DNA of 39,915 bases. Source: Lachnospiraceae bacterium. Lineage in GTDB: Bacteria; Bacillota; Clostridia; Lachnospirales; Lachnospiraceae. The notes under the pieces were generated by a model that was not told where the DNA came from, did no database searches, and worked only from the letters and a program-made list of their open reading frames with translations. The stretch spans positions 1 through 39,915 of the forward strand of contig SVEC01000023.1 in the NCBI GenBank assembly GCA_015057555.1, in the 5' to 3' direction. Positions 31,582 through 39,915 of the stretch are shown here, piece after piece (within the stretch, counting starts at the first letter, position 1; each line of letters begins with the position of its first letter). A program made the position numbers and the translations under genes.

Positions 31582-34215
31582 ATGAATGAAGCTTATCAGA
31601 CTACCAAAGAGGAGCTACTTTATGGGGTGGATTTAAAAATGGGGTTATCCACTCCGAAAGCTGTGGAGATACTAGAGAGGGATGGGGAAAACCTTCTTCA
31701 GGAAACAAAACGAAAAAGCACTTTATCCGTATTTGTGGAGCAATTTGCAGACTTGCTGGTTATCATCCTTATCGCTGCTGCAATTATTTCTATGATATCG
31801 GGAAATGTGGAAAGCACCATAGTAATATTTGCGGTAATCACTCTGAATGCTATTCTGGGTACTGTTCAGTATGTTAAGGCGGAGAAATCCCTGGAAGCAT
31901 TAAAGGCTCTTTCCTCACCTCACGTAAAGGTGCTTCGAGATGGTGTTAAGCAGGAGATTCCATCCAAGGATGTGGTCAAAGGTGACTTAGTATTGCTTGA
32001 AGCGGGAGATATGATAGTTGCTGATGGAAGAATTATCAACAACTATTCTCTTCAGGTAAACGAAAGCTCTCTTACAGGGGAATCCCTAAATGTAGATAAA
32101 AAGGACATGGAGATAAATGAGGATATGCCTCTTGGGGATAGAGTAAATATGGTCTACTCGGGAAGTCTTGTAACCTACGGTAGAGCAACAGTCCTTGTTA
32201 CAGCCACTGGCATGGATACTGAAATGGGCAAGATTGCTCAGCTTATGAACCTAACCAGCCAAAAGAAGACGCCACTTCAAAAAAGCTTAGATGACTTTGG
32301 AAAAAAGCTGGCTATTATCATTATGGTAATCAGCGCAGTTGTATTATGCATAAGACTTTGGCAGGGGGAGCCTGTGCTAGATTCCCTTATGTTTGCAGTA
32401 GCCCTTGCAGTTGCCGCCATACCCGAGGCCTTAAGCTCCATAGTAACCATAGTACAGGCTATGGGAACTAGGAAGATGGCTAGGGAAAATGCAATTATAA
32501 AAGAGCTAAAGGCGGTGGAGTCCTTAGGCTCCGTGTCAGTTATATGCTCCGACAAAACAGGTACGTTGACTCAAAATAAGATGACAGTTCAAGAGCTTTA
32601 TATAGATGGGGAATGTATAAAACCAGAAGAACTGGATTTAAGAAAGTCTATTCACAGATATTTCCTATACAATGCAATGCTTAATAACGATTCCTCTCTT
32701 AGAGAGGGAAAGGGTATAGGTGACCCTACAGAGTACTGTCTTCTCACTATGGCCAGGGAAGCATGCTTTAATGATAAGGGTATAAATGAAGAATATTTCC
32801 GTGGTGCTATGGAACGACTAGAAGAGATTCCCTTTGATTCCGACAGAAAGCTAATGAGCACTAAGTATTTGGTTCACGGAGTTCCTACGGTGTTTACCAA
32901 GGGTGCACTGGATGTATTGCTTGATAGAACAGTAAATATATTAACCAGTCAGGGAGTTAGGTCAATCACCTCAGATGATAAGGAAAAAATCCTTAACAAA
33001 AATCAGCAGTTTTCAGAAGGTGGTCTTAGAGTGCTTGCCTTTGCATATAAGGAGCTTAGCTTGGAAGAAACACTGGCAGAGACAGGTGAAAACAACTACA
33101 CCTTTATAGGCCTTGCTTCCATGGTTGACCCACCTAGACCGGAATCTATGGCAGCAGTTGCAGATGCTAAGAGTGCAGGCATAAGACCTGTTATGATAAC
33201 TGGAGACCACAAGGTTACAGCCACAGCCATAGCGAGGCAAATTGGTATATTTAATGATGGGGATATGGCTCTTACAGGTCAGGAGATAGATAAGCTTACA
33301 GACGGAGAATTAGATAATGTGTTAGAACGAGTATCGGTTTACGCCAGAGTATCCCCAGAGAATAAAATTCGTATAGTGGATGCTTGGCAGAGGAAGGGTA
33401 GAATAGTAGCCATGACTGGTGACGGTGTAAATGATGCTCCTGCTCTTAAGAAGGCGGATATAGGTGTGGCTATGGGAATTACCGGAACTGAGGTGTCTAA
33501 GGATGCTTCCGCTATGATACTATCTGACGATAATTTTGCCACCATTATGAAGGCAGTGCTTAATGGTAGAAATGTATATAGAAATATTCTAAATGCAATT
33601 CAGTTCCTTCTTTCAGGTAATCTGGCAGCTATATTTGTGGTACTGTTTTGCTCTTTTATGGCATTGCCTACACCGTTTGAACCGGTGCACCTGTTATTTA
33701 TAAATCTCCTTACCGATTCTCTGCCAGCCCTGGCAATCGGTATGGAGGCTACAGATAGAAGCCTCCTTAATAATAAGCCTAGAAATCCTAAGGTGGGATT
33801 TCTTACCAAGGATTTTGTATATACCCTTCTTATATATGCTCTCCCAATAGCAACAGTTACTACCGTGGCATTTTATATGGGGTATAAGGAATCTGCTATG
33901 ATGGCCAGTACTATGGCTTTTGCTACACTTACTCTGGCGAGACTATTCCATGGCTTTAACTGTAGAAGCCACAAGTCAATATTTGAAATAGGTCTAACCA
34001 GCAATGGCTGGAGCTTATGGGCTTTTTGGGCAGGTATATTTTTCCTTGCTCTTGTGCTGGGAGTGCCATTCTTAAGCAAGCTATTTATGGTGGCAGATTT
34101 AGGCGTGGGACAATTGGGAGCTATAGCAGGTTTAGCATTTATTCCAACCCTATTTATACAGTTAGTTAGAAGAGCTTTGGAAAAATTTCTTTTTAAATTG
34201 CATAGTATGCCATAA
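31582..34215 (+). CDS. P2-type cation ATPase, probable Mn2+ exporter
   Basis: An 877-residue P-type ATPase. The actuator domain has TGES (165-168), the phosphorylation site is DKTGTLT (Asp324), and GDGVND (613-618) closes the P domain. Around ten membrane helices include PEAL (281-284) in place of the PEGL of Ca2+ pumps, as in the YoaB/CaxP group. Cation-binding residues continue in the VHLLFINLLTDSLPALAIG helix. The Mn2+ riboswitch upstream argues for Mn2+ (possibly also Ca2+) export. The ATG at 31582 has AAAGGAG 8 bases upstream, better than 31576. Confidence 0.92.
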   Translation: MNEAYQTTKEELLYGVDLKMGLSTPKAVEILERDGENLLQETKRKSTLSVFVEQFADLLVIILIAAAIISMISGNVESTIVIFAVITLNAILGTVQYVKAEKSLEALKALSSPHVKVLRDGVKQEIPSKDVVKGDLVLLEAGDMIVADGRIINNYSLQVNESSLTGESLNVDKKDMEINEDMPLGDRVNMVYSGSLVTYGRATVLVTATGMDTEMGKIAQLMNLTSQKKTPLQKSLDDFGKKLAIIIMVISAVVLCIRLWQGEPVLDSLMFAVALAVAAIPEALSSIVTIVQAMGTRKMARENAIIKELKAVESLGSVSVICSDKTGTLTQNKMTVQELYIDGECIKPEELDLRKSIHRYFLYNAMLNNDSSLREGKGIGDPTEYCLLTMAREACFNDKGINEEYFRGAMERLEEIPFDSDRKLMSTKYLVHGVPTVFTKGALDVLLDRTVNILTSQGVRSITSDDKEKILNKNQQFSEGGLRVLAFAYKELSLEETLAETGENNYTFIGLASMVDPPRPESMAAVADAKSAGIRPVMITGDHKVTATAIARQIGIFNDGDMALTGQEIDKLTDGELDNVLERVSVYARVSPENKIRIVDAWQRKGRIVAMTGDGVNDAPALKKADIGVAMGITGTEVSKDASAMILSDDNFATIMKAVLNGRNVYRNILNAIQFLLSGNLAAIFVVLFCSFMALPTPFEPVHLLFINLLTDSLPALAIGMEATDRSLLNNKPRNPKVGFLTKDFVYTLLIYALPIATVTTVAFYMGYKESAMMASTMAFATLTLARLFHGFNCRSHKSIFEIGLTSNGWSLWAFWAGIFFLALVLGVPFLSKLFMVADLGVGQLGAIAGLAFIPTLFIQLVRRALEKFLFKLHSMP

Positions 34216-34301
34216 AATGTAGTTGGATATCCGTATCTAATATGATAACATTTATTACAGAAAAATTGGACAAAGGAAAATGTCGTATAGGGAGGAATAC
34301 C

Positions 34302-35660
34302 ATGTCAGATCAAAATAATATGAATCAGGGATACCCGCAGCAGTATCAGCAGATGAATCAGGGCTATCCGCAGCAAAATTATCAGCAGGAATACCCACAG
34401 CAACAATATCAGCAGATGAACCAGCAGGGCTATCCGCAGCAACAATATCAGCAGATGAATCAGCAGGGATACCCACAGCAACAGTATCAGCAGATGGTTC
34501 AGGGCTATCAGCAACCTGTAGGCGGTGGTATACCACCTAAGGGAAATAAGCCTAAGACAGGTCTTATAGTAGGTATTGTGATAGCTGCAATTGCTCTTAT
34601 AGCAGGTATTATACTTTTGGTTTTCAAGGATAAAATATTTGGTGATAAGGACAAGGAACCAAAGGAGCCTACTACAGCTGTAACGACAGAGCTGGATACC
34701 AGCTGGGAGCTTACAGAGGATTTAACAACAGAGGAGTTCTATGATGACCAAGGTGGGCATGATACTCCGGAAGAATTAGTTTCAAGCTTCTGGGAGGGCT
34801 TTGCAAATTGCGACAAGGAGCAGATATATCAGTGCTTTTATCTAGAGTACGAGCCATGTGCAAGGGATGCAGAAACCTTATACAATGATTCTGTGTCTCA
34901 CGCTACTGATTTGGATATAGACCTAGAGGGTATGACAACTACCTTTGAAGAGACTGGAACAGAAAACTTGGCAGACTTCGGTATGGAGGTATGGGGTGCA
35001 AAGCTTTATTATGCAAACATCCCTATGACACAAGACAAAGACGGATATGAATATGAGTTTATTGAAAAATATGAGGGTGTTGCTTTCCAGCTTGAAAATG
35101 GTAAATGGTATATTGGCTATCAGAAATCCTTAGGAGTAGATATACTAGCTATAGATGGTGTGCCAGTTGATGATACTGAGGAAACTACAGAGAGTACTGG
35201 TACATCAGATATCGATGAAACTATGTTTCTTGGATATGGGGACCTTAAAGCTATGGGTACAGATTATGCAGGCTATGTGGATGTACCTTCGGACTGGGTG
35301 ATTTTTTATGAAACTGGAAATGTTCCGGATGCAGAGCATTTTTACCAGACCAGTGACCCAACTGCTTCGGCCATTGTAACTTTGTGCACTTATAATAATG
35401 GTCAAACACCATTTGATGCAGCTTCAGGAATGTATGAAGGCCTAGCCTCAGAAGGAACAGCAGATGAGGTGGTATCTGCTATGGCAGTTATAGGTGGATA
35501 TGAAGCTTATCAGGTATACGCTGTGTATGGAGATGAGTATTTTATAACATACTTTTTTACAGCAGAGGATGGAAAGCTTCATTATGTGGCAGTGGAGACC
35601 ACAGAAGACCTTAAGAACATTGCATTAAATGTTGAGGGAACATTTAGATTTGATAAGTAA
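34302..35660 (+). CDS. Membrane-anchored protein with Gln/Tyr repeats and PsbP/Mog1-like domain
   Basis: A 452-residue protein. The cytoplasmic N-terminus (1-80) consists of Gln/Tyr/Pro repeats (QGYPQQQYQQMNQ type). One membrane helix (87-108) leads to a Thr/Glu stalk (about 117-150). A first outer domain (about 152-285) starts DTPEELVSSFWEGFANCDKE, resembling NTF2-like or DUF4878-type domains. A Thr/Glu spacer and a second domain (about 310-452) with GYVDVPSDW follow; the second is similar to the lipoprotein at 20236. The ATG at 34302 has GGGAGG 6 bases upstream. Function unknown; similar architectures are common in Lachnospiraceae. Confidence 0.75.
   Translation: MSDQNNMNQGYPQQYQQMNQGYPQQNYQQEYPQQQYQQMNQQGYPQQQYQQMNQQGYPQQQYQQMVQGYQQPVGGGIPPKGNKPKTGLIVGIVIAAIALIAGIILLVFKDKIFGDKDKEPKEPTTAVTTELDTSWELTEDLTTEEFYDDQGGHDTPEELVSSFWEGFANCDKEQIYQCFYLEYEPCARDAETLYNDSVSHATDLDIDLEGMTTTFEETGTENLADFGMEVWGAKLYYANIPMTQDKDGYEYEFIEKYEGVAFQLENGKWYIGYQKSLGVDILAIDGVPVDDTEETTESTGTSDIDETMFLGYGDLKAMGTDYAGYVDVPSDWVIFYETGNVPDAEHFYQTSDPTASAIVTLCTYNNGQTPFDAASGMYEGLASEGTADEVVSAMAVIGGYEAYQVYAVYGDEYFITYFFTAEDGKLHYVAVETTEDLKNIALNVEGTFRFDK
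34332..34502 (+). repeat. Tandem 39-base repeats encoding Gln/Tyr units
   Basis: The last units, YPQQQYQQMNQQG, repeat every 39 bases (from about 34392) with near-identical DNA; earlier units are shorter and degenerate. Such repeats can change copy number by slippage. Confidence 0.8.
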
Positions 35661-35678
35661 AGCTTTAACATATTGAAA

Positions 35679-35708
35679 TTGATAAAACATAGAAATATAT
35701 GGTATACT
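35679..35708 (+). promoter_or_regulatory. Promoter overlapping the terminator hairpin
   Basis: TTGATA (35679-35684) and TATACT (35703-35708) are 18 bp apart, and the -10 has a TGG extension. The -10 lies in the loop of the terminator at 35684-35732. The transcript would start near 35715, in the second arm, so it would not form the hairpin. Confidence 0.5.
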
Positions 35709-35732
35709 AAACCATATATTTCTATGTTTTTT
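35684..35732 (+). terminator. Terminator with a perfect 20-bp stem
   Basis: The arms 35684-35703 and 35711-35730 are perfectly complementary (the first begins AAAACATAGAAATATATGGT) with a 7-base loop and a T run. The symmetric A/T flanks would let it work on both strands. Confidence 0.85.
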
Positions 35733-35748
35733 GTTAGGAGGGAAATAA

Positions 35749-36801
35749 ATGAGCAGTCAGATAGGAATACCAACTATACTTAAGATAGGTAGCGGAGTAC
35801 TTGGAAATATAGGTCAGTACCTTAAGGCCTGTGACCTGGATAATATAGTTGTATATTTTGGAAATGGACTTATAGATATGTTCGGCAGTCAGGTTATGAA
35901 GTCCTTTGAGGAAGCAGGGGTTACAGTTCACCAGTACTGTGAGCTTGATACTGTGGATATAGATGATATTATTGATATTGCCTTTTCCTTGGATGTAAAG
36001 GTGGAGGCAGTTGTGGGAATCGGAGGAGGAAAGGTTATAGATGCAGCTAAGTATATGGGATATCTCCGCAAGCTACCATTTATCAGCGTGCCTACCTCAT
36101 CAAGCTCTGACGGCTTTTGCTCATCGTCAGCATCCCTTATTGTAAATGGCAGAAGAAATTCAGTGCCTGCAAAGCTTGCTTATGGAATAATAGTGGACAC
36201 AGATGTGTTAAAAAGTGCACCAGCCAGATTTTTGTATTCTGGAATTGGTGATTTGGTATCAAAGATTACAGCAATCTATGACTGGCAGTACGAGGAGAAG
36301 ATGGGCTATACAACTGTAAATGATGTTGCAGTTATGGTGGCTAAGAAGGCAGTAAATAGCTTTGTTAGAACACCGTTTTCAGATATTCATGAGGATTTAT
36401 TCCTAAGAGAGCTGGTGGACTCTCTTGCCATGAGTGGCTTGGCAAATGAAATCGCAGGCTCCTCAGCGCCAACCAGTGGAAGTGAGCATCTTATATCTCA
36501 TGCTCTAGACAAGATTCTAGAGTGTCCACAGCTTCACGGTGTGCAGGTGGGAATTGCAACATATATTATGGCTAAGGTTCACGACCACAGATATGTGAGA
36601 GTGGATAAAATATTTACAGATACAGGCTTTTGGGATTATGTTAAAACTCTGGATATTAATAGAGCAGATTATGAGGCTGCCATAGATTTAGCGCCTTCCA
36701 TAAAGCCTCATAGACACGTGTATCTTCATAAGGAAAAGTACAGAAATATGGCTAAGGAGCTGCTTTATACTGATGAGAGGCTTAAGGAAGTACTGAAATA
36801 A
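35749..36801 (+). CDS. egsA: sn-Glycerol-1-phosphate dehydrogenase
   Basis: A 350-residue NAD(P)H-dependent enzyme of the iron/zinc alcohol-dehydrogenase-like fold. It reduces dihydroxyacetone phosphate to sn-glycerol-1-phosphate. Visible marks are the cofactor loop VGIGGGKVIDAAKY, PTSSSSDGFCSS, and metal-binding positions around SGSEHLISHAL and HGVQVGI. Bacterial versions (AraM/EgsA) supply the archaeal-type glycerol backbone for minor lipids. GTTAGGAGGG precedes the ATG. No neighbouring prenyltransferase (PcrB) is seen. Its promoter is interleaved with the terminator of the preceding gene. Confidence 0.85.
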   Translation: MSSQIGIPTILKIGSGVLGNIGQYLKACDLDNIVVYFGNGLIDMFGSQVMKSFEEAGVTVHQYCELDTVDIDDIIDIAFSLDVKVEAVVGIGGGKVIDAAKYMGYLRKLPFISVPTSSSSDGFCSSSASLIVNGRRNSVPAKLAYGIIVDTDVLKSAPARFLYSGIGDLVSKITAIYDWQYEEKMGYTTVNDVAVMVAKKAVNSFVRTPFSDIHEDLFLRELVDSLAMSGLANEIAGSSAPTSGSEHLISHALDKILECPQLHGVQVGIATYIMAKVHDHRYVRVDKIFTDTGFWDYVKTLDINRADYEAAIDLAPSIKPHRHVYLHKEKYRNMAKELLYTDERLKEVLK

Positions 36802-36853
36802 GTTGAATTTCAAACTTTTTCCTTTGATTTATGCCATAATTTGTCTAAATTAG

Positions 36854-36883
36854 TTGATAATAATTATCAAAAAGTGGTATAAT
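36854..36883 (+). promoter_or_regulatory. Sigma-A promoter with extended -10 for the Mrp unit
   Basis: TTGATA (36854-36859) and TATAAT (36878-36883) are 18 bp apart, and the -10 has a TGG extension. The -35 element lies inside the Fur box, so bound Fur would block RNA polymerase. Confidence 0.7.
36855..36869. promoter_or_regulatory. Perfect 7-1-7 Fur box
   Basis: TGATAATAATTATCA matches the Gram-positive 7-1-7 Fur consensus (TGATAAT-N-ATTATCA) exactly, with one more complementary base on each side. It overlaps the -35 of the promoter for the Fe-S carrier gene and hydrogenase-like fusion, predicting repression by iron-loaded Fur. Confidence 0.75.
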
Positions 36884-36955
36884 TATTGGACAAGTGATGT
36901 ACTAATTTAGGATACACATAAAGACAGTATATTTTGACGTATTAGGAGCTTAGCT

Positions 36956-37783
36956 ATGAGTGAAAGTTGTACACATAATTGTGAGACCTGCAAGGTAAGC
37001 GGATGCAAGGACAGGACAGCACAGAGCTTAGAGGTCCCTGCTAATGAATTTTCAAATATAAAGAAGGTCATAGCTGTAGTCAGTGGCAAGGGTGGAGTAG
37101 GAAAGTCTATGGTAACTTCATTGCTTTCAGTTCTTTCTAGGAGAAGAGGTAATGAGACAGCTATTATAGATGCAGACATTACGGGACCATCCATACCTAA
37201 GACCTTTAAGATAGACCAGAAGGCACTGGTAACAGAGGAAGCTATATTTCCTGTAGCAACTAAAACCGGTATAGAGATGATATCCATTAATCTTGTGCTT
37301 GAGGATGAAACCAAGCCGGTTATATGGAGAGGACCTATACTTGCCGGAACTGTAAAGCAGTTTTGGAGTGATGTCATGTGGCAGGATGTGGATATAATGT
37401 TTGTGGATTGTCCACCGGGAACAGGAGATGTTCCACTGACAGTATTTCAATCACTTCCAATAGATGGAATAGTAGTTGTTACTTCACCACAGGATTTGGT
37501 GTCCATGATAGTGGAAAAGGCAGTTAAGATGGCTGAGATGATGGATGTGCCTATTATTGGTATCGTGGAGAATATGTCATACTTTGTCTGTGATAAATGT
37601 GATGAAAAGCATTACATTTATGGTGAAAGTAACATAGATGAGTTAGCTAATAATTACGGTATTAAGCATGTGGCTAAGCTACCTATGGAGAAGAAGCTTA
37701 GAGAACTGGTAGATGCTGGATTAATAGAAGATTTTCAGGGCCAGTGGCTGGACGGACTTATGGATGCCATTGAGAACTGTTAA
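36956..37783 (+). CDS. Mrp/NBP35-type Fe-S carrier ATPase
   Basis: A 275-residue P-loop ATPase. The Cys-rich N-terminus (Cys5, Cys9, Cys12, Cys17) precedes the deviant Walker A SGKGGVGKS (43-51). ADITGPSIPK, VDCPPGTGD and the metal-site pair CDKC (Cys212, Cys215) complete the Mrp/ApbC family signature. These proteins bind a bridging [4Fe-4S] cluster and hand it to target enzymes. The N-terminal CxxxCxxC is an NBP35-like addition. It has TTAGGAGC upstream, starts the Fur-box unit, and is followed after 54 bases by the hydrogenase-chemoreceptor fusion, a likely Fe-S client. Confidence 0.9.
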   Translation: MSESCTHNCETCKVSGCKDRTAQSLEVPANEFSNIKKVIAVVSGKGGVGKSMVTSLLSVLSRRRGNETAIIDADITGPSIPKTFKIDQKALVTEEAIFPVATKTGIEMISINLVLEDETKPVIWRGPILAGTVKQFWSDVMWQDVDIMFVDCPPGTGDVPLTVFQSLPIDGIVVVTSPQDLVSMIVEKAVKMAEMMDVPIIGIVENMSYFVCDKCDEKHYIYGESNIDELANNYGIKHVAKLPMEKKLRELVDAGLIEDFQGQWLDGLMDAIENC

Positions 37784-37837
37784 GAAAACACCAAGGGATA
37801 TAAAATGTCAAGGATGACGAAAGATAGGAGGGGTTAT

Positions 37838-39766
37838 ATGTCTTTAGTTTATACTAACGACAATTGCGTTGGATGTAACAAATGTATTAGTACCTGTAGC
37901 TGTATGGGAGCTAATGTTCATGTTGAGGAAGACGGAATTTCAAAGATTCAGGTTGATGGTGACAGATGTGTTGCCTGTGGAGCATGCTTTGACGTATGTA
38001 TGCATGATGCAAGAGAGTTTAATGATGACACAGAAGCTTTCTTCGAGGCACTTAGAAGAGGTGAGAGAATATCTATTCTTATTGCACCTGCATTTAAGGC
38101 TAATTATCCTAATGAGTATGAAAGAGTGCTTGGAGCACTTAAGGCTGCGGGAGTTAACAGAATTATTAGTATCTCATTTGCAGCAGACATTACCACATGG
38201 GGATATCTTAACTATGTAACAAAATATAACTTTACAGGTGGTATCTCACAGCCATGTCCTGCGGTAGTAGGCTACATTGAGAGATATATACCAGAGCTTA
38301 TTCCAAAGCTTTTCCCTGTACATAGCCCTATGATGTGTGGAGCCATTTACGCTAAGAAGTATATGGGAATTACTGATAAGCTTGCATTTATCAGCCCATG
38401 TATCGCTAAAAAGATGGAGATAGATGATCCTAATTGTGGTGGTTACATTAACTATAACGTAACCTTCGACCACCTTATGAAATATATACGCAAGAATAAC
38501 CTTACAGGTACTCCTTGCAGTGATGAGATTGATTACGGTCTTGGTTCAATCTACCCTATGCCAGGTGGACTTAAGGAGAATGTTTACTGGTTCTGTGGTG
38601 ACAGCGTGCTTATTCGTCAGGTTGAGGGTGAGAAGCATATGTATCACTACCTTGAGAAGAATAAGGATAGAATCGCTAAGAGTATGACCCCATACTTGTT
38701 TATAGATGCTCTTAACTGTGCTGAAGGATGTTTATATGGTACAGCTACAGAGAGCTTTAAGAACGAGACTGAGGATCCACTTTACGAGATGCTTAAGATT
38801 CGTGAGGAGCGCAAGAAGGAGACTAAGGATGCGAAAAAGGATCCTTGGGGCAAGATGCTTACTCCTGCAGACAGATTAAAGTGGTTAAATAAGCAGTTTG
38901 AGAAGCTTAATCTAGATGACTTTATCAGACATTATACAGATCGTTCACATGGTGTGAAGATTGATGAGCCAAGTCGCTCAGAGCTTGATGATATCTTTAT
39001 GGAGATGGGCAAGGATACAGATGAGAAGAGACATATTGATTGCTCATGCTGTGGATATGAGAGCTGTAAGATGATGGCTACAGCAATACATAATGGATTT
39101 AATGCTAAGGAGAATTGCATCCACTACATTAAGGATTTAGCTGAGAAGGAGAGAGCTGAGATTGCAGTTCTTATGGATGAGATTAATGCTCAGAAGGCAG
39201 GTGTTGTAGCTGCAGTTGAAAGCATTAACCTTGAGTTTGAAGGTCTTAATATTGCGGTTGAGCATATGGAGTCAGGTAATAACTCTAACGCATCAGAAAG
39301 TACAGGTATCTCTGAGGAGATTCAGACAGTTACAGAGTTCTGTCAAAATCTTGAAACGTCACTTCAGGAGATTTACGAGCTTCTTTCAGAGCTTAGAGAT
39401 AACAATAATCAGGTAGTTGCTATTTCCTCAAAGACTAACCTGCTTGCATTGAATGCTTCCATCGAGGCAGCTCGTGCAGGTGAGGCAGGTAGAGGCTTCG
39501 CAGTAGTTGCAACTGAAATCAATGATCTTGCTAAGAGTTCAAGAGATACAGTTGAAAGCTCTAACCAGGGGCAGGAGAAGATAGAAAAGGCAATCCGTGC
39601 AATCAACGCAGAGGCTAACAATCTTCTTGAGGTTGTTGCAAAGGTTTGTGATAGAACACAGAACTTAGCTGCATCTACAGAGGAGATTGCGGCATCATCT
39701 ACAAATGTTTTGGATATATCTAATAACATCAAGCAGATGATTGACGAGCTGGTAGCAGGAGTGTAA
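37838..39766 (+). CDS. [FeFe]-hydrogenase-like/Fe-S/chemoreceptor fusion (putative sensory hydrogenase)
   Basis: A 642-residue soluble fusion. Two ferredoxin [4Fe-4S] sites (Cys10/13/16/20 and 44/47/50/54) precede an H-cluster domain (about 75-305). Its ligands are kept: Cys140 in QPCPA, Cys188 in SPCIAKK, and Cys294 and Cys298 in NCAEGC. The catalytic proton-shuttle Cys before the first ligand is Pro139. An FeS domain (about 400-430: [10 protein letters not shown], Cys427) follows. The C-terminal chemoreceptor signalling domain (about 440-642) has the hairpin tip [25 protein letters not shown] (529-553). No membrane segment, HAMP or PAS domain is present. Loss of the shuttle Cys and the signalling module match sensory group C/D hydrogenases, so H2 or redox sensing into chemotaxis is likely. 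The ATG at 37838 has AGGAGGGG 4-5 bases upstream. Confidence 0.9.
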   Translation: MSLVYTNDNCVGCNKCISTCSCMGANVHVEEDGISKIQVDGDRCVACGACFDVCMHDAREFNDDTEAFFEALRRGERISILIAPAFKANYPNEYERVLGALKAAGVNRIISISFAADITTWGYLNYVTKYNFTGGISQPCPAVVGYIERYIPELIPKLFPVHSPMMCGAIYAKKYMGITDKLAFISPCIAKKMEIDDPNCGGYINYNVTFDHLMKYIRKNNLTGTPCSDEIDYGLGSIYPMPGGLKENVYWFCGDSVLIRQVEGEKHMYHYLEKNKDRIAKSMTPYLFIDALNCAEGCLYGTATESFKNETEDPLYEMLKIREERKKETKDAKKDPWGKMLTPADRLKWLNKQFEKLNLDDFIRHYTDRSHGVKIDEPSRSELDDIFMEMGKDTDEKRHIDCSCCGYESCKMMATAIHNGFNAKENCIHYIKDLAEKERAEIAVLMDEINAQKAGVVAAVESINLEFEGLNIAVEHMESGNNSNASESTGISEEIQTVTEFCQNLETSLQEIYELLSELRDNNNQVVAISSKTNLLALNASIEAARAGEAGRGFAVVATEINDLAKSSRDTVESSNQGQEKIEKAIRAINAEANNLLEVVAKVCDRTQNLAASTEEIAASSTNVLDISNNIKQMIDELVAGV

Positions 39767-39802
39767 GACATAAATTACATTATGGTCAGTTGAAACAAAG
39801 TT

Positions 39803-39840
39803 AACCCTTTCGCATTGCCTTGTGGAAGGGTTTCTTTTTA
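39803..39840 (+). terminator. Rho-independent terminator
   Basis: A 12-bp stem, AACCCTTTCGCA (39803-39814) with TGTGGAAGGGTT (39821-39832) including two G-T pairs, is followed by TCTTTTT. It closes the Mrp-hydrogenase unit. Confidence 0.85.
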
Positions 39841-39854
39841 TGTGACAAGGACAA

Positions 39855-39898
39855 GGGCATTCAGCTAAGTGCTGCGCTGCGGGGATTTTGAAATGCCC
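39855..39898. repeat. Inverted repeat at the window end
   Basis: GGGCATT (39855-39861) pairs with AATGCCC (39892-39898) around a GC-rich centre. The neighbourhood is cut by the window edge, so its role is unclear. Confidence 0.3.
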
Positions 39899-39915
39899 AG
39901 CTATACTTCGAGGTT

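Noticed and set aside
34332..34502. Possible CRISPR-like regular repeat
   Set aside because: Repeats are contiguous, in frame with a protein and lack unique spacers.
34255..34536. 93-codon minus-strand frame over the Gln/Tyr repeats
   Set aside because: It is the repeat DNA read backwards; periodic sequence gives long open frames by chance.

Overview
The window looks like the chromosome of a low-GC, anaerobic, spore-lineage member of the Clostridia, most likely Lachnospiraceae. Signs are the AT-rich DNA, strong AGGAGG ribosome binding sites, many membrane-anchored or lipoproteins with Thr/Glu stalks, a Spo0A-type DNA-binding protein, a BclA-like spore-surface domain and an [FeFe]-hydrogenase-like protein. 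No tRNA, rRNA, IS element or CRISPR array was seen.

Bases 1-4670 are the visibly AT-richer right end of an integrated mobile element whose left end lies outside the window. It holds the C-terminus of a surface protein, several very small unknown proteins in two paralogous families (A and B), and a large serine recombinase. The recombinase's last residues (VETVVLLARE) copy the usual end of RlmD/RumA rRNA methyltransferases, suggesting the attachment site lies within its last codons.

Bases 4770-8990 hold two paralogous membrane/TPR-like proteins around an anchored protein with a duplicated domain, then a DUF3137 protein. Bases 8990-12320 hold an ABC-F ribosome-protection gene behind a long structured leader with a three-codon uORF (Met-Arg-Arg), followed by a fused P-loop kinase/GNAT protein. 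Bases 12395-14180 hold an XRE regulator, an ORF6N protein with a striking palindrome both upstream of and inside its gene, and an ArsC/Spx-like protein. Bases 14183-19132 form a histidine kinase/response regulator/two-permease ABC system.

Bases 19290-28340 hold two lipoproteins (one behind a MerR-type promoter), a BclA-like spore-surface gene broken by an in-frame stop and with its start buried in a hairpin, two SDR enzymes, a multi-TM channel-like protein, a membrane-tethered nuclease-toxin-like protein, an SLC13/ArsB-NhaD transporter, a cytidylate-kinase-like protein and very small membrane proteins. Bases 28489-31275 hold rlmD, a candidate small RNA, a stand-alone Spo0A DNA-binding domain, and a divergent XRE-S24 repressor with a perfect operator palindrome.

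Bases 31351-34215 hold a yybP-ykoY-type Mn2+ riboswitch and a P2-type cation ATPase, so the ATPase is probably a Mn2+ exporter. After a Gln/Tyr-repeat membrane protein and a glycerol-1-phosphate dehydrogenase comes the most interesting unit: a perfect 7-1-7 Fur box over a sigma-A promoter, an Mrp-type Fe-S carrier ATPase, and a soluble fusion of ferredoxin, [FeFe]-hydrogenase H-cluster, Fe-S and chemoreceptor signalling domains. That fusion is a probable hydrogen or redox sensor feeding chemotaxis.
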